Part shown: piece after piece, positions 1-11,284 of the stretch | Layout: each line of letters begins with the position of its first letter | Position numbering within the stretch: the first letter of the stretch is position 1 | Source: Diphasiastrum complanatum | Taxonomy: Eukaryota > Streptophyta > Lycopodiopsida > Lycopodiales > Lycopodiaceae | Reading direction: 5' to 3' | NCBI GenBank assembly: GCA_029204225.1 | Contig: CM055100.1 | Span: forward strand, 31,895,645 to 31,959,644 | Length of the DNA stretch: 64,000 nt | Program-made: the position numbers and the translations under genes | The notes under the pieces: generated by a model | The model's input: the letters and a program-made list of their open reading frames with translations, nothing else | Database searches by the model: none | What the model was told of the DNA's origin: nothing

Positions 1-388
1 TGTAGAAGGTTGGTATACTATTTCTTGGAATATGCCGCTACTATCATTGGTAGTCCTTGATATTCATTTAGTATTTGTAGTTGGAGATTGCTTTCTGCTT
101 CGTCATTTGTTCTCTATTTTGCCACATGCTTTTTATGTGATCTTGTTTACAACAGCACCTTCCATGGCTGAGAGAGTCCATCTTTGAGTGGGGAGAAATG
201 TGCATATCTATCGTTGATTATTGAGGGAAAATCTAGCTATTCATTAGAGGAGTAAAGCCACTGGCAACCATAACTGACCAAGAAAGGTACATCTAGTCCA
301 TCCTTGATAGGAATGAATTTGAAGCTTGCTATTACGTTGGTTTTTTCCATCCAAGGGTTGTCATATGATATTGACTGCTTATCGTGAG

Positions 389-425
<37 letters not shown>

Positions 426-1489
426 TTTTCCCATTCCAATCCTCTCGTTGACTTGATCTTGAGCCCCCATCAGCCTTCCTTCAACGGTCCCGTTTGGTTG
501 AGAGAGACAACCTGAAACCAGATTTGGGGCCTATTAAGAAAGAAAAATTGGCGTGAAGTAGTTTTCAAGAAGCAACAAGTCATGTTTTCTGCAGTTTTTG
601 GTCGCAATAGCTTTATTCTAGGATATTATGAGCTCTTTATCGAATTGCACTTCTCTACTGGTTTTGCTTACATCCACAACATGCAAGTTACAATAGATAC
701 ATTTTGAGTATGGTCTTTTATAGTTACCTGCCATTAACAACCATTTCCTTGATGACACTCATACAATAGCAAGGACACCTATTTGATTTCTTTTGGTGGC
801 AAAGAGTATAGCACCATCGTAGGCTATCATCGAGTGATTTTTTTCATTTCATTGAGCAGATTCTAGCAAATTTAAAATTATCATGCTTGCGCAATGTTAT
901 TTTGTTGCTTAGCTTGGAGGGACAATAAGTAGTGCTTACATAGAGTTCCGTTGAGGGATTTTCATCATTTAGTTGACCAGCTAGGTGGGAATTGTTTTGC
1001 CTATAGTTTATTGATCCATACTATGATGGTTGCATACTCATCTTTTGGTACACTTATGGAATCCATAATAGTGCAAATGGATGGTTACGTGGACACTCGA
1101 CATAGTCGATGGTCGTAATGGACATATGTAAGAGATGCAAATTATGTTGGACAATTACAGATATGTATTTATGGAGGATATGTTGCAACGGTTATATCAA
1201 TCTTCAGCACAAAGTCTATTATGATCGATCATGGTTTTATTTTTTCTTCATCTATATCCTCCTTTGATCGTATGCTAGTTGCACTTTTCATTCCGGATTG
1301 TCTAGGCTTCACTTTTTCATGATTTTAAGGATACCGTATGTATTTTGGTCTATGTGATGGAGATTCTAAAGAACTAGGCTAAGCTTGAAACACATCTTGG
1401 AATGTACTTGAAGAGTGATATATAGAAGATCCAATTAGCTTTCATCCATTTGGAAGGCAGAGCTTCTATGTAAATTGAGGACAAATAAG
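1..1489. other. No recognisable gene
   Basis: AT-rich sequence with frequent stops in all frames. I recognise no domain, RNA gene or terminal repeat here apart from the C homopolymer listed separately. It may be an upstream intron of the DEP/DUF547 gene or decayed repeat. Confidence 0.4.
391..425. repeat. Poly-C homopolymer, 35 bases
   Basis: An uninterrupted run of 35 C residues. A pure C/G tract this long is rare in plant DNA and prone to polymerase slippage, so its exact length may be an artefact of sequencing or assembly. Confidence 0.95.
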
Positions 1490-2105
1490 CTCTATACTTC
1501 ACCTAGGGAACAAAAACTATTGCACACAAGCTCACAAAACCCTAAGTAATTACACAAATACCTAGGAAATTCGTCACTTTATTAATCTCAAGCAAATGCA
1601 CATAGATCAACAAGTGAACATGAGAGCTTTGTTGCAAGTCTCCTCCCAGCCGTAGTTGCATAGGAATAAGATAGGGAATGCCTGGCAAGGCTCACACTAT
1701 ATCCCCTCAAGCACCCCTTAACCTTGACACATCATAATGTCAAAGACACATGGCAAACTCCATGACTGTCAACACTTGCCAATTGGTAGTGCCCTACTAG
1801 TAGGTAGACTGTCTGACACGTGTGACTCATACATTGGTCCAAGTGTCCCAATGAGCATATGACACGTCCTGTGGATCCATTCGTTGACCATCCGACAAGT
1901 GCACTAGACCAAGAGTCTCAGTGAGCATATGACATGTGTCATGTTGATTGCAACCCTCCCCCTCCCTACTTTTTTGGAGGTCAGTCCAGTGGACTCTCAT
2001 GGGACCCAATATCCCCTTAGCCGTCTTAGAATTAGTCATTTTAACTGATATTTATTTACAATTGTCTCCAAGGCTGACTTAGCCATTTACGATTTAATAA
2101 TTACA
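1490..2105 (-). repeat. Left (3') LTR of decayed gypsy element
   Basis: Positions 1,595-2,060 match 4,425-4,880 in the same orientation with moderate divergence, for example the segments starting at 1,608 and 4,431 and those at 1,939 and 4,787. Because the coding remnants between them read on the - strand, this copy is the 3' LTR. Each copy contains an internal direct duplication of roughly 72 bp around a GAGCATATGACA motif. The outer boundary is not sharply defined; 1,490-1,595 has no counterpart because the other copy is truncated. Confidence 0.6.
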
Positions 2106-2114
2106 ATTTACAAT

Positions 2115-3470
2115 TTACATTAGGCAAAGGATTCAAAGTACATGTGACATCCCTTCCCTCCTCGGATGACATCGTCCTCGATGGCAAAGTTTGGATACTG
2201 TGCATGCAACCCATGCGCGATCTCCCGGGTTACATCACTGAGAGGTTGTCCATGCCATGCAACCAAGTACTCACGGAGCAAACGATTTCGCAATCGTCTT
2301 TGCCTACAGTCCAATACTCTTGTTGGTCCATGCCACCTCCCCATGCTCTTGAAACAATACAAGGCCATCAGCCAACAAGTTATCATGGTCTTGTATAACC
2401 TTTTTTAAGTATGAAACATGAAAAACAGGATGAACCTTACAATCAATAGGCAAATCCAATTCATAAGCAACACTATTAATCTTTTTAACAATTTTCCAAG
2501 GTCCACGGTACCCAGGTGACAACTTTTAACACTTCCCTGTCTTAACCTGTGCTAACTCCAACATCTATTGCATGTGAGTTAGAAATTTCATAGCACTAGG
2601 TGTCTTATGAGGCATACCTATAGTAACTACCAACTGGACTGGTTGGTCTAAAACCATAATTTAGCTCGAAAGGACCTATCTTCGTAGATGCATTCTTTTT
2701 ATCATTGTAGGCAAACTCCAACAATGGTAGGTAATGCTCCTATTGCATTTGCTTTTCACTCACATATGCCCTAAGTATGTGTTCCAAAGTTTGATTGACT
2801 CTCTCAGTTTGTCCATATGTTTCAAGATGATTAGAACTACTCATTTTCGATTGCACCTCTAACTTCTCAAATACTGCAGTCCAAAAATTGCTAGTAAAAC
2901 GAGTCTTTGTCAGACACAACGCATCTAGGTAATCCATGAAGTCCGAATACATGTTGCATAAGCAAATCAACTGTACCAAGTGCATCAATCTTATTATTAG
3001 CTGGGATAAAATGAGCCATTTTAGTGAGTCTTTCACCATAAATAGGATGGCATTATGCTATTGCTCTATACGTGGTAAATATGTAATAAAGCCCATGGAG
3101 ATACTTCATCTCCCTTCTGGTATAGGTAAAGGGCGTAGTAACCCAGGCACTCAAATCCTTTCAGCCTTATTAACCTGACAGTTAAAACAATGTGTGACGT
3201 TATTGTTTACTTCTTTCTTAAGTCTAGACCACTAGAAGTTACGTCGTATCAACTCATAGGTCCTATCCACACCATGATGATTGGCACTAGGGCTATCGTG
3301 ACAGAGATGTAAGATCCTCTTTCGCAACACCTCACAAGCGGAATAAGAGCCTTAACATTTCCCATCACTATTCCATCTTCTATGGAATACTTGAGATAAG
3401 TGCAAACTAGGGTAGAAGAGCTCTCCTCTTGAGACTTTGCATGGCCATGACTAACTTCCTGTTCCACTTT
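2115..3470 (-). pseudogene. Ty3/gypsy integrase and C-terminal domain remnant
   Basis: Reading right to left on the - strand there are pieces of an integrase: 3,467-3,249 (zinc-binding region), 3,039-2,740 (core; FWTAVFEKLEV then QTERVNQTLEHIL with the catalytic Glu), and 2,522-2,304 with the typical gypsy C-terminal motif HPVFHVSYLKK. The last piece, 2,386-2,120, carries a chromodomain-like stretch (YLVAWHGQPLSDVT) and the usual gypsy end motif VIRGGKGCH. The frame changes several times and there are internal stops, so nothing functional is encoded. Order and orientation are those of a chromovirus-type pol end. Confidence 0.75.
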
Positions 3471-4425
3471 CTTATAGTGAGGATCTTTCTACTGAGCCTT
3501 TCTTATCTTAGACAGTAAGTCATTTTCAATGACTACAAATGACATCTGATACACTACACGTTTCTCGGCACCTTTCTTGTACTGAATCTCGATTAGGAAT
3601 TCCTGCATGAGCTCAGATCATCTGGCTTGCCGGCCTCTAAGATCTGTATGGATCATGAGTTGGGTAATTTTTCTGCGTAGGGTTGAGCTTCTTGCTCTTG
3701 AAGGCCACATGCCTACCCTCTTGTATCAGAACCGCTCCCACAACAATGTCACTTGCATCCGTATCAATGACATAGGGCTTTTGAGAGTCTACTATCTTTG
3801 ACGCACTCAACAATAGCTTGTTTTAACTGATCAAAGCTTGCTTGCTGCAGTTCAGTCTGCTCACAAAATTATTTTGAGTCAAATTAGTCAAAGGTGCTGC
3901 AATATAGTACTCTGAACATACTTTCTATAAAATACCGCCAATCCAAGAAAAGAAGGGAGGGCTCTCAAATCAGCTGGCACAGGCCACACAACGATCATAG
4001 CGACCTTCTTAGGATCTGGCCTAACTCCATCAGCAGACACGTCACACGATATGACCAAGAAACACTATTTCCTTTTTAAACAGTTCACTTTTTTTACTAT
4101 TGGTGAATAAAGGGTTCTCCCCTCCCTCAAATTAGACAACATAGTTCTAAGGTGAGTCATTTTAAACAATTCACTTTTTTTACTATTGGTGAATAAAGGG
4201 TTCTCCACTCTCTCAATTTAGACAACATAGTTCTAAGGTGAGTCAATAGCTTGACCTCACTTGCACTGTAAGTCCAAATGTCATCAACAAAGTTTACGAC
4301 AAACTTACTCATATACGGTATGAGCACATCATTCATCTTCATCATCAATGTAGCTGGGGCATTTGTCAACTCAATTGGCATCACAAGGTACTCATAGTGA
4401 CCGAATTGAGTTTTGAAGGCAGCAA
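3471..4425 (-). pseudogene. Ty3/gypsy reverse transcriptase/RNase H remnant
   Basis: The clearest part is 4,440-4,157 on the - strand: FKTQFGHYEYLVMPI followed by VVNFVDDIWTYS. These are RT motifs 4 and 5 of Ty3/gypsy; the catalytic motif reads FVDD. The text between 3,471 and 4,157 contains RNase H-like scraps in shifting frames. The RT begins abruptly at about 4,425, where LTR-like sequence takes over, so gag, protease and the N-terminal RT are deleted. A tandem duplication of 86 bp lies inside the RT. Confidence 0.7.
4075..4246. repeat. 86-bp tandem duplication in gypsy RT
   Basis: 4,075-4,160 and 4,161-4,246 are two adjacent copies with only a few differences. The duplication lies within the decayed RT region and would destroy its frame. 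It looks like a local replication error after the element died. Confidence 0.85.
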
Positions 4426-4925
4426 ATGTACATAGATCAACAAGCAAACATGAGAGCTTTGCTGCAAGTCTCCTCCCAACCATAGCCGCATAGGAATAAG
4501 ATAGGGAATGCCTGGCAAAGCTCACACTATATCTCCGCAAGCACCCACCCCTTAACCTTGACCCATCTTAACGTCGACACATGACAAACTCCATGCACAG
4601 TTGACACTTGCCACTTGGCAGTGTACTGACACATAGGCAAGCTAGCCAGTAGGTAGACTGTTTAACATGTCACTCATACATTGGACCAAGTGTCCCAATG
4701 AGCCTATGACACATGTCCTGTTGACCTGTCCGATAAGTGTCACTCATGCATTGGACCAAGTGTCCAAGTGAGCATATGACACGTGTCATGTTGATCGACA
4801 ACCCTCTCTACTTTTTAGGACTCTCATGGGACCCTCCCCTTAGCCATCTTAGAATTAGTCACTATAACTCATATTCACATTGTAATTTGCAATATTTTTG
4901 GTGACTTAGCCATATGCACTGCTCC
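4425..4925 (-). repeat. Right (5') LTR-like copy of decayed gypsy element
   Basis: Same-orientation counterpart of the left LTR. It joins directly to RT coding sequence at about 4,425 with no primer-binding site or gag between them, so the junction is a deletion breakpoint rather than a normal LTR edge. Confidence 0.55.
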
Positions 4926-5345
4926 ACATGTCACGATGTGAGTGCATGGGTCCTCTTAAGGTTATTAGTTTTAAAATTGGCCTTGAATTGAAATTCATCC
5001 TAGGCATAACTAATCAACTCAATTGACTGGAAAACTGAATATCCACCTCTAGGACTGTGCCGAATGCTAGACGTGGACGTGACACATAGCCTTTGACAAT
5101 GTAGAAAAGAAGCTACATCAAACACAAAATGCTCTTGTAGTCCTACTATATGATGTGATACTGCCTTGGCATGGAAATCGAGATAAGAGAACTCAATAAA
5201 GGGATCATTGTACTCGAATAGAAACCCAATGCCCATCTATTGAAGGTCAAGGAAGATGTCTCCCTGACATGTAAGCTGTTGGGGATCAATCACAACATAG
5301 TGAACGACCTACTACAAAAATATCCAACCAGATAGATAGATCTGT

Positions 5346-5397
5346 TCCTATCATGTACTTTGAATCCCTTTGCCTAATTTAAATTGTAATTTGTAAT
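5346..5397 (+). repeat. Inverted fragment of the gypsy pol end
   Basis: About 50 bp here is the reverse complement of 2,088-2,148, the end of the gypsy pol gene and its downstream spacer; the short peptide MYFES appears in both. It is a small inverted piece of the same family and gives the 2.1-5.4 kb region an inverted-repeat edge. Confidence 0.65.
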
Positions 5398-5689
5398 ATC
5401 TATAGGGTGGACCCTGGGCGTGCATCCCATCACGCACAGACCCTTGGTGGCTGTATATTTCCTATAGGAACTCGCCCATCTACACTCCCATTTTGACAAC
5501 TTTTGTTATTGGTTTCCTCTCCTTTTTCATCATTCACTTACCATGGCTTGGGGGTGAGACTCTTGGGGATTGATCTTGAGCTAAATAGATCTAGAAGTAG
5601 AGAAGGGAGAACTGGTGGTATGGGAAAAGGGAATTTCTTCTATGAAATTAGGAGGCTTACTAATCTATAAAAGACCAACTTTTAACAAT
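5398..5689. other. No recognisable gene
   Basis: Short spacer between the gypsy remnant and the hAT remnant. No domain seen; it may contain the decayed 3' end of the hAT element. Confidence 0.4.
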
Positions 5690-7330
5690 GAAATGTGGAA
5701 CATACCTCAAAATAAGGCAAGTACTTTCCTCTTCCGGACCACAAATGTCACGACGGACAAGGCCATCTGAGTGATGTGCCGAACCCATGGCAGTCTACCA
5801 ATGTCCCCCATAGCTAGATCAATGCTGTGTGCTGCACAAAGGGTCCACACAATGCTAGGACTGAGCCGTGAGTAGTCTGGACATATTCACGCAGTTGGTG
5901 GCATTGTCAGTCACCACCTGAACTACGTTGGCAGGGCCAACCTCCTCAATAGTCTCCCGAATGATACTAAACATGTACTCTCCATCAATGGCAGCTCCCT
6001 CTCTGCTGGCATCTATGGCACGATATAACATACTGCCCATGCAAGAGGACACAATGATGTTGGATCATTGGCCTTCGGCGGATATCACTTCAGCCATCAG
6101 ACATGATCGAACAACCGTAACTCTCCCAGGCGGGTCATCTGAGAGGAGAGCTCGTCTACCCTCTCCGACAATAAAGTAGTGCGGATGTGCTCAGCCCCAG
6201 GTGGTGTGAAGCGTGTACCAGCGGCTGCAGCAGCTGCAAAAGCCCTCCTGAAAGGCTCGGTGTCGGCAATGTTGAACGGGAGGTTCAACTCATATATCGT
6301 GTTAACCACAACCTGCTGGGCCTCTCTCTGAAGACGAGGAGCCACTGCCTCCCCCATGGTCCTCTGTCGGTGTGTATGTGAACTAGCAGGTGTGCGGGAG
6401 GTAGATCAAGAGGCAGGTGGAGGTATGGTGCCGGAAGCGGTCTGATGGCGAGGATGGGTGGGTGGAGCATGGGATGGTGGGGCGCAGGAGGCTCTGGAAT
6501 GGGAGCAGGTGGAGCTGGGGGGGGGGGGGAACAGATGCATCACCCTCACTCGGACCAGTGAATGGGAGGTCCTCCCCCAAGTGTGGCTCGTCGTCAGGGT
6601 GAGGGGGGTAAGTGGACGGTATATCCTAGGTGGGTAGAGGGTCCTGCTGGCTGGGATGGGGTGTGTCACTGCGAAGATAGCTAAATGTGTGGGTGGGACG
6701 AGACACAACTGTGACTGCGGGTGGTGACTCGGGAAATGGCTCAAAGAAGAAGGTGCAGCATTCCGAGCTCCTCCAGCAGAGGAAGCTCGGGAGGCAGCTA
6801 GCATAAGAGGATGTGCTGCACCGGAGTGGGAAGCTGTAGGAGGATGTGCTCCAGCTGGCTGAGAAGCTGCAGGAGCTACAGGCTGAGGAGGGTGTGCAAC
6901 ATAGGGATCAGAGGTCACAACAGTATGGACTATAGGTTCTAGTGCCAAGCCACCGGCTATCAAACGTGGCTCGTAGATATCAATCAATCTACGCCTCTCC
7001 TGGGCCGACATACTAGGGCACGGGGATGCACCCAAACGTTTGCCGTCAGCTCTAACAGTGCCAAGTATGTGGCCCTTAAGCCTAGTCAGTGTCCCACAGA
7101 AGCACACATGGCAATGGCGACAAGTCCACTCATGAGCCCCGCTCTGGGTATTATATCTAACATAGTCAGATGTCTGGTCCACCTCACCCCATAAGTCAAT
7201 CATATCGAAAGCAGGCATCGTGACAGGATGGGTGGAAGATAAATGTGACAAGGATAGGCCAATGTGGGTATGCATGTAGAGCAAATGAGACACGAAAAAC
7301 GGAAAAAGAAGGGTGCTTTGGTGCAAATGA
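5690..7330 (-). pseudogene. hAT-type transposase remnant, copy 1 (BED finger, DUF659)
   Basis: Read on the - strand from 7,230 down: a BED-type zinc finger (WTCRHCHVCFCGTLTRLKGH), a Pro/Ala/His-rich linker (about 6,900-6,390), a conserved segment NTIYELNLPFNIADTEPFRR (about 6,310), then a DUF659 piece at 6,052-5,855 with VVQVVTDNATNC. After a frame change it continues about 5,860-5,700 with IVWTLCAAHSIDLAMGDIG. This is the order of plant hAT-family transposases of the DUF659 group. Missing segments and frame changes, plus absence of the C-terminal dimerisation domain, show it is dead. Gene-like splicing cannot be excluded for the missing pieces. Two related copies lie at 12.8 and 38.9 kb. Confidence 0.75.
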
Positions 7331-7470
7331 CTAAAACCTAATTCGGAATTATCTCTCTCTACAGCTGAACAACCTCTCTCCCCAACTTTCCCTCCAAATC
7401 ACCTCCAAAAAAGCTCTAAAAAACCAGCAACATAACTCTTTTCGAAATCTGAAAAAAGCACGTACCAAAG

Positions 7471-7491
7471 CTCTCTCTCTCTCTCTCTCTC
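7471..7491. repeat. (CT)n microsatellite
   Basis: Ten CT units in a pyrimidine-rich stretch just upstream (- strand sense) of the hAT copy 1 coding remnant. A position in its former 5' leader would be consistent. Confidence 0.9.
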
Positions 7492-7690
7492 ACCACCTCA
7501 CACTAGGTCACTTTTTCTCTCTCTACCCTGCAGATTTTCTCTCTCCCCATGCTCTACCACTTCCAAAATCTCAGACTCTCCTAGCAGCCTCCACGCCCAA
7601 AAACGCTTAAACTAAAAAAATTCAGGTTATAAAACCCTTAAACAAGATTAGGATATTATAAAAAAAATAAAAATAAAAATAAAAAATACA

Positions 7691-7756
7691 GGTGCCGTAC
7701 CACGGCACACGTGCCGTGGTACGGCACCCAGCCCCCACGGCACCTGTGCCGTGGGG
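7691..7756. repeat. Two adjacent perfect palindromes, GC-rich
   Basis: 7,691-7,728 is an inverted repeat with 18-bp perfect arms around a 2-base spacer. 7,733-7,756 is a second one with 11-bp perfect arms around 2 bases. Both are built from GTGCCGTGG-type words. They stand in very AT-rich surroundings about 360 bp beyond the hAT copy 1 coding remnant, so they are good candidates for the subterminal repeats of that transposon. Confidence 0.85.
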
Positions 7757-9780
7757 AACTTATGATATTATATACATTAATACATATTGTATAATATTTT
7801 ATATAATATAGTATACAATATTATATGTAATACAAACTTTTATACAATATTGTATTATATACATATTATATGTAGTACAATATTGTATTACATATATATT
7901 ATAGGCTGCCATTTTAAGGGTGTTATCAATGGTTCCTTTTGCTTGTAGAACCTCCCCTGAGTTCTGATTCAGATTACTTTCTATGAGATGTGCTAGAAGA
8001 ATGCTTTGGACAGAAAGCAAGTTACAGACTCCTATTTTCCATAGATTGGAAGAGTTCAGTAATTAATTCTCTGTCAAGAAAAATTTGAGAGATCTCATGC
8101 ATTATTTGAAGTTATAAATTCAAATCTCAGGGCAGCCTAAGTTTCTTTGAAATATCGTCAAAGAAATAGAAGGGGAACTTTGTCACTGTTATTACTAGGA
8201 TTAACACCCTTCTAAAGTAGGGGCCCCTTGTTTTATAGAGATAGCATTTTTCGGCTAAAAAGAAAAGATAAGCTTATTTTTGTAAATATTTTCTGTTTGT
8301 TCGTTTCTGATTGGTCTATTGTTAATGCATGGAGTCAACAATATTGCTGTTCAGACTAAGATGATGTCAGGCTAAGAGGATATCTCTAGTCATCAGCACT
8401 TTTTCTATGAAATCCTTATGAACTCTCTCAGCTGTTTTTAAGTATAAGATATATTGTAGTTCCATTCATAATTCTGATTCGAGGTGGCCATGTGGCTAAA
8501 ATCTGATAGACTTTGCAAAGTTCATAAAAGCACGATGCAAAATACTGCAGTGCTTTCAATTGTTTCAATACAATCATTTCAAGAATGTAGACCTTTAACG
8601 ACAAGATATGGAAACATCATCTTATGCATCACCAATCTGTAGTCTTCTAGAGATAGGATGAAAGGGATGCAAACTAAAGTGAAAACTGAGGATAACACTG
8701 AAAAAATAACACTGAAAACTGAGGGAACGGAGATGCTTTTGACAGTGAAATAGAAGTCACAAAGAATGAAGAAACTACATCTCTAGCTTGTTTCTTGAGA
8801 TGCAGAACAATTTGTGGAGCCCAAAAATAAATCAAAATGGGCTTCTATGGTTTCAATTATGATTTTTCATGTTATTTCATGAAAGTGAGCTTTTCGCAGG
8901 CCGCAGTTGCTGCGCGCCAGGAAACACAAAGCTTTTTCTGAAAATAAAGCGCAATGCACCTTTTTATATTGTGTCAAAGTCACAATATACCCCTCCTTTT
9001 AACGTCAGAACTTTTGTCCTCAAAATTTTTGAATTAGGGCTGCATTTCCTCTCTGAGCATGCAGATTTACTTCTTATGAATTTTTTGACGAGTCTCCTGG
9101 AAGTGACCTCACCAAGCAGGTATGTCTAGTATTCTCTGGGAACATTTTTAATAGACACTGAATATCATAATGTGCGCTAGTTCCAAAATTGGAAGCAAGG
9201 CTTACGACAGTCAAACTATTGGGAGAAGATTATCACTAAGAAAAGAACATGTGTTAGCTGTAGCTAAAATCAAGTATCCTGAATCTGCAGTGAAGTTGCA
9301 TCAACAGGCATATCACCAAGATAATGACTGCACGACCATCAATATGACTTTGTTTGATAATCAGATGGTTACACCAAATGGAACAAAGAAATGATTACCC
9401 ATCATATCAGTTTAACTTTTTGTCAAATTACATCAAGATAGCATGAAGACAGCTCTTCAGAGATGTCAAATCTCTGAAGGGCTATGCATAAATAATCTGC
9501 TTATATGTTCTATTATAAGGTGCATCATAGAGAGCTGATATACTTTAATTGCTGGGGCAATCTTCAGCACAGAATAATGTGTGTATTTTCTGTTGCTAAT
9601 TCACAAATTTTAGTGTCAATTGTCTGATCTCTTTTATGGTCTGACTGTCTGGAAAGTTTTTGATTTTCAAGAAGAAAATGTACATGCTCTATTTGTTGCA
9701 AAGTCTTTTCTTTTGCCACGTTGAAATTAGGTCTCTTTGTCTAACGTGTCTTGTAAAATCGGATGTACTCTGATTCACAG
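7757..9780. other. Host gene intron/upstream sequence, no gene recognised
   Basis: 7,760-7,905 is an AT-rich, self-complementary stretch built of ATATTGTAT/ACAATATTA words. From 7,906 to 9,780 I see no recognisable coding exon on either strand. The open frames at 8,869-9,129 and 9,170-9,394 (+) show no similarity I can name and no DEP or glutaredoxin motifs. Position and strand make most of it an intron of the DEP/DUF547 gene that starts to be readable at 9,781. Confidence 0.5.
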
Positions 9781-9836
9781 GCTGTTGATTATGGGAGAAA
9801 ACTCGCTGCCAAACATTTTTTCCATCATGTCCTACA
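9781..9836 (+). CDS. DEP/DUF547 gene, exon a (DEP domain, part)
   Basis: Encodes AVDYGRKLAAKHFFHHVL plus two bases of a Gln codon. This is the central helix region of a DEP domain. The acceptor is TTCACAG just before 9,781, in phase 0; the donor is GTAAGG at 9,837. The preceding DEP exon is not recognisable in this window. Confidence 0.8.
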
Positions 9837-9977
9837 GTAAGGATTTCAACCCAAAGACTTTTGCATGTATCAATCCGAGCACATCTTAGTCATGCATGCA
9901 GAACTATAAGCGATTTTCAGAATACTTAAAGAGGTGGATTAACACTCATCAAAGGCTAACATAATTTTAAATCTCAG

Positions 9978-10211
9978 GGAACATCTATTCGAGGATGGGA
10001 ATAATTTTTATAGATTCCTTGAACACGATCCTGTGGTTTCCACAAAGTGCTATAATTTTCTTGGAATCACAAATGATTTGGAGCCTCACCCAGCACATGA
10101 AGTGGGAAAGGAGCTGATGGAGCTTATTCTTGCAATCTATGAAACTCATGTGTCTGAAGATGGCAAACATGTAAATTACCGGGGTATATCCAGGAGTGAA
10201 GAGTTTAGAAG
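9978..10211 (+). CDS. DEP/DUF547 gene, exon b (end of DEP, start of linker)
   Basis: The first G completes the Gln codon left open by exon a. It reads EHLFEDGNNFYRFLEHDP, the diagnostic end of a plant DEP domain, then a linker with NDLEPHPAHEVGKELMELIL and YRGISRSEEFRR. The donor GTACAT at 10,212 leaves phase 2. The linker helix preceding DUF547 is typical of this plant family. No in-frame stops. Confidence 0.85.
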
Positions 10212-10613
10212 GTACATCTGACCTTGATGAGGTTCCAAGAAAGTTTCAATACGACTTTAATCTTCAAATGTCCTTGTTTGTCAATGTTCGCCAGTGGAAA
10301 TTTAAAATTTTATTCTTGTGTCGTTTCTTGTATCAAATTGAGTCTGGATGATTTAGGTGTTTCCTGCAAGTTAGATGCTAGTCCCTGGTACCTTTCTCTG
10401 GACTGTTGATAAAAATAACAAAAAAAGGTTACTCAATTATTTTCATTGGATGTCCTTTCAAGAGGATGAATAGTCTCCCTTGTGCTAATTATAGAAATGA
10501 TAGCTCCTTAGGCTGGAAACAGTCAAACTCTAGTTGGAGAGATTATATATTGCAGATGACTCTATGACCTGATTATGGTTTTCTTATTTTTTTTTTATTG
10601 GGTGAATGTTCAG

Positions 10614-10905
10614 ATATGCCAAAATGACTGAGGAGCTTCAAAGAATTGACTTACAGATATTGACGAGGGAAGAGAAATTGGCACTATTCATCAACCTTTT
10701 CAACTCAATGGTCATACATGCAACCATACTACTAGGGGATCCAAGTGGAGCAATAGAGCGGATGAGGCTATTTTGGGACTTCCAATATGTTATTGGAGGA
10801 TATCCATACTCCCTTTCTGCTATTCAGAATGGGATACTTCGTGCCAATCAGCGTTCACCCTACACTTTAACAAAGCCTTTTGGTTTGAAGGATCCACGTC
10901 TTCAG
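10614..10905 (+). CDS. DEP/DUF547 gene, exon c (DUF547 core)
   Basis: Begins after a T-rich tract and TTCAG acceptor; the first A completes an Arg codon. It encodes YAKMTEELQRIDLQIL and then the DUF547 core with REEKLALFINLFNSMVIHA, YVIGGYPYSLSAIQNGILR and the conserved end FGLKDPRLQ. The donor is CAG|GTGGGT at 10,906, phase 0. Reading past this donor gives non-homologous residues, which supports the splice position. Confidence 0.9.
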
Positions 10906-11284
10906 GTGGGTAGAGCCGGAATTTGGATATGTTCCCTTAGCCCTTCATATTGCTATTTATTTATTGTGTCAGAATATCTTGGTAACCTTTGTTTTATTTG
11001 AATCTAATAGATCAATGATTGTGGAGTGTGTACTATGATTGTAGGCTCAGGTTTGTTATACCCATTACCAATGTGCCTGCACAAAATAGCAATCAAACTT
11101 GTTTGAAATGTTGAAACTTGTTATGTTTTGAAGGTGTTTAAAATTCTTTTTGCTTTTAGTTTTCTTGTTAAGGCGGAACCATTTTCACCTACTTGTAGCT
11201 TATTTATCACCTATTTGTAATGATATCGTAAGGTTGTGCATGACCCTATGCTCCCTAATATGATCTCTTTTGATTCCCTGCAAC

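Noticed and set aside
237-470. Gly-rich open frame (-)
   Set aside because: It only exists because the C homopolymer reads as poly-Gly; the flanking residues have no recognisable motif.
8869-9394. Two + strand open frames just upstream of the DEP exon
   Set aside because: I tested them as the missing DEP or glutaredoxin part; no DEP motif or Cys-x-x-Cys site is present.
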